64,000 nt of DNA, from contig JACBWW010000008.1 of NCBI GenBank assembly GCA_020086605.1, positions 15,962,720-16,026,719 on the forward strand. Direction: 5' to 3'. Positions within the stretch are counted from its first letter, which is position 1. Each line of letters begins with the position of its first letter. Positions 13,601-28,600 of this stretch are shown piece by piece. The notes below the pieces were generated by a model. It saw only the letters and a program-made list of their open reading frames with translations. It was not told where the DNA came from and did not search any database. Made by a program: the position numbers and the translations under genes. Origin of the DNA: Lanius collurio (Eukaryota > Chordata > Aves > Passeriformes > Laniidae).

Positions 13601-16600
13601 TGGATCTATTTAGACATAATGATACTTTTAAAAAGAAGGGCTTCTTATAGTATTTAATTTTCCTTTGAGTTCTTATTCTTGAGAATGTCAATGTGTTGCG
13701 GCAGACCCCCCTGGCCCCGCCCCTCCCGGCCGGGTCCCTGCCATGTGACTGAGTCGGGTCTACCTTAGGTTCAAGCAGCCCGGGCTCTGATGTGGTTGGT
13801 TGTTTGTCCCAGCTCCGCCCCTGGTATCACCTTTCCCCCCTGTCTGTGATAAAACCATCAGGACACAAAGCCCCACTCTCTTACCTCGCTGACTCTGCCC
13901 AGGTCAGGTGCTCTGTCCCCCCCCCAGGACAGAGGGAATAAATGACTTAACATCATAAAGGAGGTTTGAGCTATATTTCTCTTCTCAACTTCTGCTTCTC
14001 GTGAGCATCAATAAGGCTCAGAGTTAAGTATATTTTTTGGTTTACAGTATGTGCAATGTCTTACTGATTTTAAAAGTAATATTTAGACCAGGTTACTTAT
14101 TGTCCCAAGTGAGCAGAACAAGTTCATGAAAACGAGGGTGTTGCCTTGAAAGAATGAAAATAACTTGACTAAAATGTGTAGTAATTCCTATTTGATGACA
14201 GGAACCTCTACTTTCAGAGCTGAGTTAGAAGACCAATCTTAGGCTGAGAAAACCATTAATATAAGATTATTATTGCTGCTACATAAATGATTTTGCTTTT
14301 TTAGGTGCCTGTAGAAAGTAATGTTGTCAATGTCACCATTTCAAGTGTAAATGCTATGTCTTCATACATTGTTCAGCTCAGATGTGTAACCAAGGATGGT
14401 CTCAACTGTGTTTGCATTTGGAGCAAAGAGATTTTGGTCCCTCACAGTAAGTGAAATGTAGTTTCATCCTATTGTTAGTAAATATGAATGCAAGGGCTTT
14501 TCCAATTTTTGTGTCATATGGAATAGCATTTTCAGATACTGTTGAAAATACAAATATGAGAATGTTTCATTTGAGTGCATTTCTCCATCTTTTACCATGT
14601 TTACCAGAACTCATGAACAAGCCAAGAATATCATATAATGCAACCACCCAAGTGTCTCCAGGAAGAAGAAGTGTTCTTCTGAAGTGGGAGGTAAGGTTCA
14701 CTTTGAGTCTGGGTACCTTCTGTTATGTATATGTTATTTATTGAACACATTGCAGGGGAAAACAGACTTTCTCGTTGTGTTGAGAATACTCTTGATATGC
14801 AAAAGGCATTGGATATTGTATACTTGCTGCAAAATTCATTGCATCTATGTGCTAATGATTTAGGTGCTAGAAACTAACAAGAAAAAACTACATTCATTTA
14901 TAATCTTGAAAAATCACTATAACGTCCCTTCTTTTGCAGGGAGAACATGTTTTCATTTTAAGAGCTTCCAGCTTTTTCTGAAATTCCTCACAAGACATTA
15001 CTAAATGTCTTCCTGTCTATGTTACCCCAAAAGTATCCAAGTATTTCATTAAGATAACCCAGCCTCACAGCTTCATCGTATCTACATACTATTAATTTTG
15101 TGATAGAAATAACAGACAATCTTGATATCAGAAATAATCCTTAAAGAATTCACAGGCCTCCATGTATCAAGTTTCTGCCTAAATTGCAGTAATTTCCATT
15201 TCTGTGCACTCATTTAACAATGTCTTATTAAGATTAGTACAGTAAAATAATGAGTGAAACACCACCAGAAATTTCTACCAATGGATATTTAACACATTCC
15301 AAATTTGTAGCATAATTACTAGCATTTCTCTTTAAAGAGGCTAGATACCTAACCAAGCCTGAGTAGATGAGGGTACCCAGAGGCATAAATTTCAATTAAA
15401 CACCTCTCATTAACTTTCAAGTTCCTAATAATGAGGGATATGTTCCAGTGAAATGTAGAGAACGTTACAACTGCTTCACTGCTGTTATTACTAATTGCAT
15501 ACGCATAACTACAATCTCAATTAAGGAAAATTCTTAATCCTGTACTAAAACCCTCTCAATTTAAGCATGCTCTTAATTTTAAGGAAATGCTTTGCTTCAT
15601 TGTTTCCTAATGACTTAATTAAAACAGTATGATTTTATCCCCATTATTGAAGGCTCCATTTTGTTTATACAATTAAATTCTTCTTGATTTTCTGCATGGG
15701 ACATAACAGCATTTATAGAGTAATAATGTTGTTCTTCTTGCTAGGTAGCACAAAGTGAGAATGTCCTTGGATATTTAGTTAACGTGGAAAGAATACCCAA
15801 CAGCTGCAGCCACTCACCAAATCGCACCTCTCTCAAAGAAAGAGAAATTCTTGTGAATCTCTCCATGGCTTACTATAGAGTTAATATTTCTGCCTATAAT
15901 GAAGCAGGAGAATCTCCACGAGCCATCTACATTGTCCCAGAATTCTCTGGAACAGGTATTTACCTTATCATCCATTCACCAGAGTATTGGGGAAGTTTTA
16001 TGAACAGTCTCTAAGGTTGCTTTTTGACATAGTTTGGGATGGGTGAAAGCATTCCCTTGAATATTTTTTAGGCTGATATTTTCACATACTGGGAGTCAGA
16101 ATTGTTTCTTAAGAAGATACTTTGGTAGAAGTTAAGAGATAACAATTTAATATTCAGTTTAGTACTTCTTGTTTCTCAAGCTAGAGAAAGTATCATGTGC
16201 TGGATATAATTCAGAAAATGATTTATGTACTGTCTTCAGCATCAAGTAGATGTCTAGGTTTTAAAAAAAGTTTACAGAGCTATGTACGAGTCTAAATTTT
16301 TGAGCTAAATAACAATTAAGAGACCTGCTACTGTCCTTTATTTCATTATTACTCTAAATGGCACATAGGAGAAGTAACAGATAGGATGTACATGTTGCTT
16401 TCTAATGAATATGTAAGCTTTGTAATGCCTAAACAGACAGTCTTTTTATTTAAAAAACAGACCTAACAATGCTTTCCTTATATGCTGGCTTCATGTGTTA
16501 TAATCTTGAGGTATATTTATTGCAATATAAGAAGAACCTCTCTTACAAAGTAAGATTTTTTTTAAAATTAAGCTATAGCATTCACAAGCAAAGAAGTGTG

Positions 16601-19600
16601 CAAGTATCCTTTTTGATCTTCAGATAGCTGCAAATGACTGCTTATACAGTATTCTCTAACATTCCTCTCATTCTGTTCTCCTTTGCCCTGAAAAGAGGAA
16701 ACAGCTTGATTTTGGCCTTAATTTCAGTCACTTAGCTCTCTTCTGATAAAATATATTGACCATTTCAAGCCACCTTTTGGCTGACAATAAGTTGTCTACT
16801 GGACCTCTGAGCCTGTGTTTCATGGCTTTCTCCACCTGTTTTCATTTGATTGTACTTCAGTGCAACTTGTCTGTATCTATCATGAATTACTGAGAAGATA
16901 ATTGCATTAAGCGCATTCTCGAGATGAATTCCTTCTCAGCATACACAACTTTTCCTCAGCTAGTACAGTAATTTTCTTTACAGAATCATAGAATCAACTA
17001 GTTTGGAAAAGACCTCTGAGATCATCGAGTCCAATCTGTGACCTAACACCACCTTGTCCACAAGATCGTGGCACTAAAGTGACACATCCAGGCTTTACTT
17101 AAATATTTCCAGGGACAGTGACTCCACCATCTCCCTTGGCAGCCCATTCCAATACCCAATCACTCTTCCTGTGAAGAAATTCTTCTAAATGTCGAGCCTG
17201 AACCTCCCCTGGCACAGCTTGAGACTGTGTCTCTTGTCCTGTTGCTCATGGCTTGGGGGAAGAGACTGATCCCCTCCTGGCTACAGCCTCCTGTCAGGCA
17301 GTTGCAGAGACTGATAAAGTCTCCCCTGAGCCTCCTTTCTCCAGGCTAAACAACCCCAGCCATTTCAAGCAACCCCAGCTCCCTTGGAAAACCACAGCTC
17401 CCTTGGACAACCACAGCTCCCTCAAAATTAATTTGCCTTTCATGTATTGATTTCCAGACAGGACATAAAACAGGGAGCATTTATATCTGCCACAAGGTCC
17501 ACTTCTTGCCTCACAATGGCAGGTTGCTCTTCTCCCTTCTTAGTGTCAGTAAGATGATCTTTCCTAGTTTGATTGCCTTTTAAAATGTCAAAATCTTCAA
17601 GATCCTTTCAGAAAATGCAAAGTATATGAAATATAAAATTATCTACCTTCTCCTCCTCCCCTACCCAGGCAAGCACTATCTCACAGTTTCTCTGTGTATA
17701 GCAGTTACTAGTGGTTCACAAGAACTTATTTAGCAACACCAGACTTCCTCTTCCTGAGGCTTGGAATAACCATTTAATTTCCAACAATTAGAAACAAGGA
17801 AAAGTCATGAACAGCAATCAACACTGTAGCCCTCAGACACCATTGCAAAATAGTAAATGCTAGGTTTCCTGTATTGAAATACTGGTGTAAATCTTACTTT
17901 GGTAAGTGGGTCACTTGCAATGATAAATACTTAATGAATAATGTCCAAAAACAGAGCAAAAGGGATAAAGAAAAGTCATAGGGGAGAAAACTACTTTCCT
18001 GTTTATTAACCTTTAATTGTATATTTGTTCACAGACTTGCCTGGTCAAATCCATGTCAAAAGCCAGGGAACCAATGCAGTTGTCACATGGACTCCAGAAT
18101 ACAATCCAAAATGTTTTGTGGTTGACTGGGGCACTGGTAAAGAGGATATGCACATGAAAATAGTAACTACAGATACCAGAAATTTCACACTAGGTAACAG
18201 CAACCACTGCATCTCCTCTGGAGGCACCCTTTCATCTCTTGGTTATTTTTGGTTGGGCAGAGTAGAATTTTCATTCTGTTTTTAAGGGCAAACTGAAGAT
18301 CCATCCAGATAAGTGCAACTCTTAATATTTGTGCAGTACTGAGTCATCATCTAATGCTTAGCAACATTAAGGCAGATAAAAACCAGAATTTTCATTAGGA
18401 TTCTTCTGGATACTGTTGGGCAAGAAATGCAGCTAAGCTGCTGGTACAGTGTCTCTCCTTGCCTACATTCCAGGCACACATGGCTTTACTGGCTTTAAAG
18501 AAAACTTTCACCTTGTACCTAGGTAAGCTTGTCTTTCAATACAAACTGCTCTGTTAAACAGACTCTCTAAGAGTAATTTCTATTTTATCCCAATATCTAT
18601 ACTTGTCAAAGCCTAAGTTCTCAACTCCAGTATTCTGCTTACCAAACTAGGCATGATGGGTTTCAGTCAGGGATTTCTTTATGAAACAGACATTGAAGAT
18701 CTTGATTAAAATCATGTAGGTGGCCTCTTGCAAAAGCCATTCAGGACTGGTTTTTATGTACAATAGAGAACATTTAGCTTCAGAGTTCTACAAAGTCTTC
18801 TAGAGAGTTAACTCTTTACCTTTGTTCTTCTGCAACATCTGCAGAATCTGCATCTATTTTTTTTTTTTATTTTGCTTGGGTATATATATTCTAGCTGTGG
18901 GAAATATCTATCCCTGAAATAACTGTACCCATTTTAGTTCCTAATTTCTCCTTCAGTAACTAAAGCCTCCCATAGGGAGACTATAAACATATCAATCATC
19001 TTTTAAAAGAAAACCCATGTTATGTCCTGTTCTGATTTTGAAATAGTTTGCACTAAGCATCTAGAGACACTGAAGAAGGATGTACGTATTTTGTACTCAA
19101 TATAAAGCACTATACACTTATGCTATGCTTTGAGTGTCAGAAAGCAAGAACTATACAGAAAAACTATGAAGCTGTTGTCTTTTCTCTCCTTCTTTTTAAT
19201 TTAAAACTTTTCAGTAAACCCTGACATACCTTTATTTGTTTTCCAGACAATTTTCAGCCATTCAAGTTGTACAAAATAATGGTACATGCATCTAATGTGT
19301 GTCAGTGTGAAAGTTTCTCCACAAGACATGAAAAGACTTTTGGAGTGACCCACTTTTACTCCGTTGAAGGAGGTATTCCTCCCAGTTGAACAACTTCACC
19401 CTTTATATTTTTTCTTGTTTCCTATCTGCAGCAAAAAAGGGGGGCTACAAAAAATTTCTTTCCCAGGTGACTGAACAGCATTCTCTGTTGTGGTGGACCC
19501 CCCTGGGACCCCCCGGCCAGTTCCCTATCATGTGACTCTGAGATAGTCAGTCTGTCCAATGTTCAAGCAGCCCAGGCTCTGATGTGGTTGGTTGTTTAAC

Positions 19601-22600
19601 CCAGCTCCACTCCTGGTATCCCCTTTTCCCCCTCTCTGTGACAGAACCCACGGGACACAAAGCCTCACCCTCTTACCCCTGCTGGTTGCCCAGTGGGCAC
19701 TCTGTCTCTTGGGACAGAGGGAATAAATGACTCTAAGATCATAGATGGGGTCTGAGCAAAGGTTTCTTTCTCTGCTTCTGGTGAGTAGCTAACAGCTGGC
19801 ACTAGCTCAAGTGGAGCTGCACAGCTGAGGAATATTTAGACTATTTTTAAATTGTTTAAGATATTCCAAGGCATAAAGAGGCAAGCTTACCACAGAAATT
19901 AGGCAGTGTACAAGCTACTTAATAACCAGAATTCTCCAGTTAGTGTTGCCTTTAGTCTTAGCAGTTACGTCCTGGCAGTGAATGACCTGAATGCAGTTCC
20001 TTACCGACAAGTCCACAGAAATATTTATTTCATATGACGTTACCAAAAATAACAGAAAGAGGCTCTCACACCCATGTGGTTCAAATTTAAATTATATCAG
20101 ATTTTCCAATCCCAATTTCATAGTGTCTTATAGTCAAAGCTGAAATGAGAATGGCTATCACTATTGGAATATAATATTCATAATGAGACTGTCACAATTT
20201 CTACCTACTTTGGTATTGTTTAAGGTGGGGGGTTTTTAATCGATGGGATTTTGCCTTTCTCTCGCATCCTTTACGTTGTATCATCCTTTACGTTGTATTT
20301 ATGGGATCTAGAATCTGACAAGAAACTCTCTTGGAAGCAGCTAGGTTTCAGTCTTGTATGTCTACTGCAGAACTCAAATAATCTGTTTTTTTAAGTTCCT
20401 AGGACAGGTCCTGCTAATGTGACAATTCTGAACATCACAAAGCATTCAGCAGTTGTGAAGTGGACCGAAATAAATGCAGAAGACCGTTTGGGCTTTCTCC
20501 AGGGATATAGGATCAGTTACACAGATTCATCAAGGAAGAAGTCTCCAGGTAAGTCACCATTTCCAGAACAAAGCAGCAGCTCAGAGTCATGAAAAAAAGC
20601 TTAATTCAGACCATTAAGTATGCTGAGTTACTTATGATTTCTGTGCAAACTGAGTGCTCTACTCTCAAAGATCACCTCCTGGTTAGAATTTTAATGCTCT
20701 GGATGGTTCCGTGAGCACTTAGAATTTTCTAGATACTCTGTCAAATTAAATATTGCTATTTCCTTGAAAATTACATTTACAGCAGAATTCTCTAGTAACA
20801 CTTAAAGGAAGACGTACACTTCCAGTATTTCTGAAGAATTAAGATTTCAGTCACAACACCTTTATGTTTGATTGCAACTCATCCAAGCTTGAGTCTGAGC
20901 CTTTCTATAGGATATAAGACATTATACTTTTCATTTTTCAACTCAATTAGCAGCTTATAATTCTTACCTGTTTCCAAAGACACCACTATAAATTTACTTT
21001 TAGAAACATTTTAAATTGGTAGGTTTTTATGTTTAATTTTGGACTTGATGACCTCTAAGGTCTTTTAACAAACTACAAACGATGAAAATTCTACACACTG
21101 GAATAAATGAATAGCTGTGCATTCAAACCACTTGAGTTTTCCATGTAAAAAATCCCCCACTTCTTTTGATAAACATTTTCTTTCTGGTCTATAGTAGAAA
21201 GTCTCTGGACCATAAGAAATAATAATTATCTTTGTACATACTGACCTTCAAATAAAATTGAAGACATGCTAGAGAAGACAAAGAGTGCCTAAGGAAAGGG
21301 AGAGAATAATAGTTCTATAATTCATGTTGACCTGTGCCTTTACAGAGCCATAAAAATTCTTCTAGAGATTCTATTCCACTTCAAATACCTACCTGAAAGC
21401 ACAAGAGTAGGCAGAATGGGAACATCCAGGACTGAACCTCTTTTTTTCTTCCCTCTGCCTTAACCAGTCAATACAGCAGTGACCAGTTGCCATGTTTTCC
21501 AGGCAGACAGTGTAATGCTCTTGGAGAATTTGGGGGAAGAAAGTCCATAGGCTACAGCACCATATCTACTTCTGTGAAGATCTTGAATCCACAATGACAA
21601 ATTTGAAAAAGTAATTTCTGCCCCATTAAAACATCCTTACAGCTTGTACATTATTCTGGCCAAGGGAAAAGTCCCTGCACCATCAGAAAAGAAAGGCTGA
21701 GATGAAAGTCCCACAAAGCAGGTAAAGCAGAATGCACAGCCCTGTTTCTGTACTGAATGATGAGTAAAAGTACTAGCACAAATCACGCTGAACAAATACT
21801 TGAGTGAGGCTAAAGCATTTGATAAGGGTTAGTCCTAATGTTAACTGTTATAATCAACATAAAGACAACTCTTCAGCATGTTAGATATATTTTCCTCTCA
21901 CGTAGTATCCACAGCCTTTTGTATTCATCACCTGTGATGGTTTACCCTGGCGGGATACTGGAGCCACTGGGTGCCAGAGCCACTCTATCCCCTCTGCAAG
22001 TGGACAGGGGAGAGAAAATATACCAAAACATTCACAGGTCGAGATAAGAACTAGAAGAGATCTCAGATTACTCTATGGGCAAAACAGACTTGGTTGGCTT
22101 GGGGAAATTAATGGAATTTAATGCCAATGAAATTCAGAGTAGGATAATGACAAATAAATCTTTTAAACACTGCTCCCTCATTCCCAGGCTCTACCTCTTC
22201 CCCACCTGCAGCACTGGGAGACATAGACTGGGGATTGTGGTCAGTTCATCACAGATTGTTTCTGCCATTGTTCAGGGAAAAGAGTCCTCCTGCTCCAGCA
22301 TGGGGTGCCTCCTATGGGAGACAGCTCTCCATGAACTCCTCCAGTGTGAGTCTATCCCATGGGCTACAGTTCCTCACGAACTGCTCCAGCATTCACAGTG
22401 TTCACTTCTTACAGGGTGTAGTCCTTCAGCCTGCTCCAGTGTGGATCTCCCACAGGGTCATAAGTCCTACCAGGAAACCTGCTCCAGCATGGGCTTTTCT
22501 CTACATGGGTTTGCAAGTCCATGCCCCATCAGTTAAACTAAAACTAACACTGCAACAGACTTTTTTTTGTTTGGCCACAGGTTCACTTAGTAGATCTTTC

Positions 22601-25600
22601 TAAATAGAAAAAGAAAAGAACATGTTAAGATGCTATCAGTAACCTGTGAAATTCAGAGACAATAGTATGAAAATGGTTTCTTCCCACAATAACTTTTGTG
22701 TATTAAGTGAGGGAGGTATAAAATTAAACAACTGAATAGTCAAAGTGCGAAGCAGAAAGAAAAAGACAAGAAACTTAAAATATTTCTTGAAATCAACAGG
22801 AGGCCTCCCACAGGTTCACAACCCACTCTCAGACCTCCTTCTGCTCTGGCCTGGGCTCCTGCTCCATGGGTTGCAGGTGGATCTCTGCATCCCCAGGGAC
22901 TTCTGTGGGCTCAGGGTCACAGCTGCCTCACCATGAACCATGAACCACAGACTTCAGGGGAACCTCAGCTGCAGCACCTGGAGCACCTCCTGCCCCTCCT
23001 TCTCTCCACGCCTTGGTGTCTGCAGGGCTGTTCCTCTCACATATTCTCACCCTGCTCTTCTCTGGCTGCAATTACATTTGCAAAATAACTTTCTTTTCCT
23101 TTTAAATCTGTTATCAGAGAGGCATTACCCCTTTTTAATTGGCTAAGCCAGCAGCACATCTGTCATGGGGCCAGCTGGAATTGGATCTGTTGAATATGGG
23201 CAGCTTCTGGCAGCTTCTCACAGCTCCTCACAGAAGCTGCCCCTGTAGCCCCTCTGCTACCAAAACCTGGCCATGCAAACCAAATACAGCCTTAGTGTGT
23301 TAAAAGCTCATGCTTTTTACCCCTGGATTTAGAATGTACATAAATATTTTGGAGAAATCTGGTATCCATCTGAAGAACATTTGCACAGTGTGGTTTCCTC
23401 CAGATGAGGATTAGGGCACTGAAATTTTGCCTCTTCCCTAGTCAGCAACACTGATACATGCTCAGTCATGAGAGTTCATCTAATCATCTCCTCCCCAAAC
23501 CCTACTGTATTTCAGCTCTTACTCTCAACTCTTCTACCACAACTTACCATCTCACCGGACTGAAGGAAAAGACCACCTATCGTGTGCAGATTTCAGGATT
23601 CACTAGAGCTGGAGAAGGACCTCTGACTCTTTCACAACCTTTCAGCACCCCAAAATATGGTACTGTGGAACCTATATGTATCTGCATTACCCAGCATGAA
23701 TCTTTGCATTATGCTCTCTCTCTATACTCACTCACAATATTTATTATTCAATCCTCAGCTGGTGAGAGCAAATACAGAAAATTGTTCCTCTGTAAGAAGT
23801 AAACTTTGTATCACAGAACAATACTGCCTGTATTTCATTACCTGGTATACAGGGAAGACTTAGCTAGGTTCTTCATTTCTGAGACCTTTTCTGACCTTTT
23901 TTGTGCTATGTGCACATATCTTTATCTACTGACAGTTACTGTCATAGATTTCAGCAATTTAAATTTCTGCCTGTGACTAGTAAAGCTCGATCATCTACTC
24001 TTGGCAAAATCCTGAGCTATGACATGAAACTGGCTTCCTGAGCCATTAACTGTAAAAATAAAAAATTAAGTATCTTTTAATTGCTCCTATGTGGGTGAAA
24101 ACTAATCAAAATGTCTTTTGCTTCGCTATAATTTAAGTACATTATAAGTAACAGTTCCTTTAGCTCACTGGCAAAAGTTTGCTTGTCTCAGAGGTGCCTG
24201 GATAGGCTAATACCAATACAGTTACATTTAAAAAGTCTAAAGAACTTAAAGTCATGTAGGGTTGACTAAACTTAGTCTTTCAAACATTTTTAATACTTCA
24301 TCAGTTAAGCTAAAACTAACACTGCAACAGACTTTTTTTTGTTTGGCCACAGGTTCACTTAGTAGATCTTTCTAAATAGGAAAAGAAAAGAACATGTTAA
24401 GATGCTATCAGTAACCTGTGAAATTCAGAGACAATAGTATGAAAGTGGTTTCTTCCCACAATAACTTTTGTGTATTAAGTGAGGGAGGTATAAAATTAAA
24501 CAACTGAATAGTCAAAGTGCGAAGCAGAAAGAAAAAGACAAGAAACTTAAAATATTTCTTGAAATCAACAGGAATTGCACCCCTCCTCCCCCCACTGAAA
24601 ACTTTCTCCTGTCAATACAAAATATTGAAGTATCTCCCTGGAGTTTTCTGCAGGACTCTATTTCACTTATCCTGCTAAATATATATTTGGAGAGGGTTCA
24701 ATTTTCAGTAAAGTAACAAAAATGCAGAGTGAGATTAATACCACATTTTAAAAATTCAAGTAATTACAGTGAATTTAAACATTACATTTACTGTTTTTCC
24801 TCTACCCCAATATTTCACAGGTTACTTAATCCATTAGGAGAATCTCAGGTTTCTTTTCTATAAAAACGTTTTTCAGCAACAAGGCAATTCACAGCTTTCC
24901 ATATTAGTTTTACTCTTAGGTAGCTGTTTGGTTAAAAAAAAAATCGTTTTTGTTGGGGGTTGGGTAGGAAAAGAAAAAGCAAGTGGCTTTTTTGCAAATA
25001 TGGTTTGTCAATATCAGTAACACAATCATGAACTGGCCACACTTTCACGACACTATTTTTGAACTTTCAATGTATCCATCTGTAAAAAAGGCCTCTACAC
25101 CAACTCAGTCTTAACATCAATTTCAGTTTTGGTTCCTGTGTTAGCAGCGGTGTTACTGTCTGAGCACTTTATCAACTTTCATTAACCCCTCAAACACTTT
25201 CTCCTCTTCAGGCAGGAGGGTTATAGATAGAAAGTATCTCAAGCAAGTATCAACAAGGTGATAGGAGACGTAGGTTTGCACCGAGGATTGACAAGTGGCT
25301 GATTACAGATAAAGTGGTCATAATGTTCTTAGAAGTTAAAGCATGGACACTAGCCAAATACACAAAATATATTATTCCTATCAGGACCAGGCATGATCTC
25401 ACAAAAAAACCCAACCAAATAAAAGAAAGAAACAAACAAAACCCAACCAAAACCAACCAGCCAAAAAAAACCCCAAGCCCTACTAATAAATCCTGAAACA
25501 GATTAAAAGCCATTTTCGCTCAAATAGTTTCTTATTAAGTCAGATGTGTATGAGGGCCCTGACCCATTAAAATCAGCTGGAGCTCACATAACAGCATTGG

Positions 25601-28600
25601 GTGAAGAAGTACACTTGACAGGTTGGAGAGAAGGGCAGAGAATAGTCAGAAATTCAGCAAAGGCAAATGCCAGGCCCTGCCCCTGGGGAGAACAATCCCA
25701 GGCACCAGCACAGGCTGGGGCTGACCTGCTGGGGGGCAGCTCTGCAGAGAAGGACCTGCGGGTCCCGGTGGACAACAAGCTGTCCATGAGCCAGCAGAGT
25801 GTCCTGGTGGCCAAGAAGGCCAATGGTATCCTGGGGGACATTAGGAAGAACATTGCCAGCAGGTCATGGAAGGTGATCCTGCCCCTGTACTCAGCTCTGG
25901 TGAGGCCTCGCCTGGAATGCTCTGTCCAGTTCTGGGCTCCTCAGGACAAGAGAGACATGGAGCTCCTGGAGCGGGTCCCGTGAAGGGTTGCAAAGGTGTT
26001 AAGGGAACTGTAGCACCTTACTAATGGGGAAAGACTGAGGGAGCTGGGCCTTTTTATCCTGGAGTAGAGGCAACAGAGAGGGGATCTTATCAATGTATAC
26101 AAACACACTAAAGGCAAGTGTCAGGATGATGGGGCCAGACTCTTTTCTGTGGTGCCCAATGACATAACAAGAGGCAATGATCATAAACTGAGATATAGGG
26201 ATTTCCACCTGAACACGAGGAAGAACTTCTTTACAGTGAGGGTGATGGAGCACAGGAACAGACTGGCCAGAGAGTCTTCTTCCCTAGAGATATTCAAAAC
26301 CTGCCTGGATGCCATCCTGTATCATCTGCTCCAGGTGAATCTGCTTTAGCAAGGGGTTAGAACAGGTGATCTTCAGAGATCCCTTCTAATCCCAATCATT
26401 CTGTGACTCTATGATACCTAGATATCGTAAGAATACAAACCTGAAAAGTTCACACTCTCTTGAAAATACCAGGTCTAGTTTTAACTAGATTTTACTTAAA
26501 TTCCAGAACAAGCATAAAGTTGGCTTTGACTTCTGTTTGACATATTTCTCTCATGAAGTTAATAAGGCCTTTCTGTACTTAACATCATAAATCTAATTCA
26601 GTCTTTCTGTTTCCCATTAGATAAAGGAGAATTTGAAGGTTTTGTGATTGGCCTTTGTTTCAGCATGATACTCATTCTGGTTTTTGTACCTCTCACTTGT
26701 TCTCTAGTGCTTAAAAGGTAAGAAGAGAATATTGGCTGGAATTGTTAGCAGCACTCTTGTTTTGCTTAGCTCTGGGTTTCATAACACTGAGCCTTTTTTG
26801 TCATTAAAGGCAACACAACTCAAAAAACACACAACATAAAAGCCACCACACTCATTTCACAGTTAAGAGAAATTACAGGCCACTATATGCTGTTAAAATA
26901 GTAAAAAGAGTTTGTCAAAAATCTATAATCTTTAGCTTTTGATTCCATTATCTAACTAACTCCTGTCACAAACACCCTCAGAAAGAGCCAGGACCATTTC
27001 TCACAGTGGGAAATATGCTCTATATGTAGGTAAAGCATGCCTGTGATCATTTTTATCTAACATGTTTCTTGCAAACACATTTGGATATTAAATGTATAAA
27101 GTATGCATATAAGCACATAATGAGAAGGAGTAATATATGAATAAGTAGGAACAAGAGAGAATAACAAAGGTGCCTGTAAGATCTGAAAGTGGCCCTCTTA
27201 TTTTAGGAGAAATTGTTTTCTGAAATAATAAAGTATTTACCCCCACATAATAATCTGAGGCACAATATTGAGGCATACACTACGACTTAAAGAAAATGGT
27301 TTGCATAGTAATGGATTCTAATATTAATTTTTTTACAAACTTAATTGCATTCAGCCACTCATGTTACTATTTGGTGTCCTAGAACACTACCCTCCCTTTT
27401 TTCCCTCTTCACACAGCACCAGCCTCAGAAGCTGAAAGCACAGCTGCTAAAGGACAGATGGCGCAACCTGTGGCTTGAAAACCATGAAAGCCACAGTGTG
27501 ACATAGCCTGCTTTAGCTAAAACTCCTGTCCTTGCCTCTGGGAAACATACTCTCCATGAAGCCTCCTGTGCTCTTAACCTTTTCAGATTGTACTTTGAGT
27601 TGCACTGTGTCTGATACAGCAGTTTTAACAAGAACTTCTGAGACCTAGTTTTGACCTAGAGCAAACTTCATTGTGTTAAACATAAGACCACACTTCATTG
27701 TCCGTGCCCAATAGGAAAGAATAGGGGAAAAAAACCTACAAAACAAACAGGCAGCACACAGGAACCCAGCATAGCACTCAAATAGTGCTTAAATTTGTAA
27801 ATTTGTGGTAATATTGAACATTTTTAACTGAGATTAAGGGTGCCAGCAATACCCTCATCTCAATTCCCTTCTTGAATTGTAAAAAAGGAGCCCGCTATCC
27901 AGCCAAACACCCATCTTCACAAGATCAGCAAGAGATTCAGTAATTTTATAGCCACATTCTTCACCTCAAACCACAGCCTAAGCAGAGGCAAAGTATGCTA
28001 AAGCTAATGAAATCTAGCTTTAATTTCAGAACTGAAAAATATTGAAGCCAACAACACTAAGGCTTCGTGAACTACTTAAACTGTCAACCTCTCTTACAGC
28101 TGCGTTGAGAGGTTTTTCTATGGAGGTGAGATGCTGCATGTAAAACTTCCAGAACGAGCCAAACGCCAAACAATTTGGAGAGAGCAGGAGCTGTGCTGTC
28201 CCCTTACAGCTTCTTCCAGATCGCCAGTGCCATTGCACACGGGCTGAATGCAGCAGAGTGTTGCTCTTTGTTTTTAAGGGAAAGGAAGCCCAGGGGCAAA
28301 TATTGAAACAAACCTTTTCCTATTTGTCCCAAAGTCCTCAAGGAAGATGGAAGTTTTTTGGAAATTATAATGAATTAGATGTATAGATATATTAGCTGTA
28401 TAGATTAAATGTATAGAAAGAGACAATATTGCCAGCACTTTCACAGCTCCTTTGTCATTGAACAAAGATGTTAATCATCATTAACTCAGCATTTCAGTGT
28501 AGACTACCAAGTTTGTTCATCAGCTTCTAATTAGCATTATGCTTAAAAGTCTCTGTAGAACATCTTTTTTTGATGGCCGCAAAAATATTAATATGTTATA

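Noticed and set aside
20403..20548. Alternative start of exon 10 at the TTCCTAG acceptor
   Set aside because: It breaks the phase and removes the conserved V-P-x-x-G-P start of D5; the acceptor at 20395 keeps both.
22075..23146. ORFs of 60-153 codons
   Set aside because: They are contained in the second copy of the same LTR and its inserted duplicate.
25250..25513. Hydrophobic minus-strand ORF resembling a membrane protein
   Set aside because: Its hydrophobic run comes from an A/C-rich low-complexity stretch, with no splice sites or similarity.
25546..25983. 145-codon ORF as a possible host gene
   Set aside because: Its protein is the C-terminal end of the CR1 LINE polyprotein, leading straight into CR1 3' sequence.
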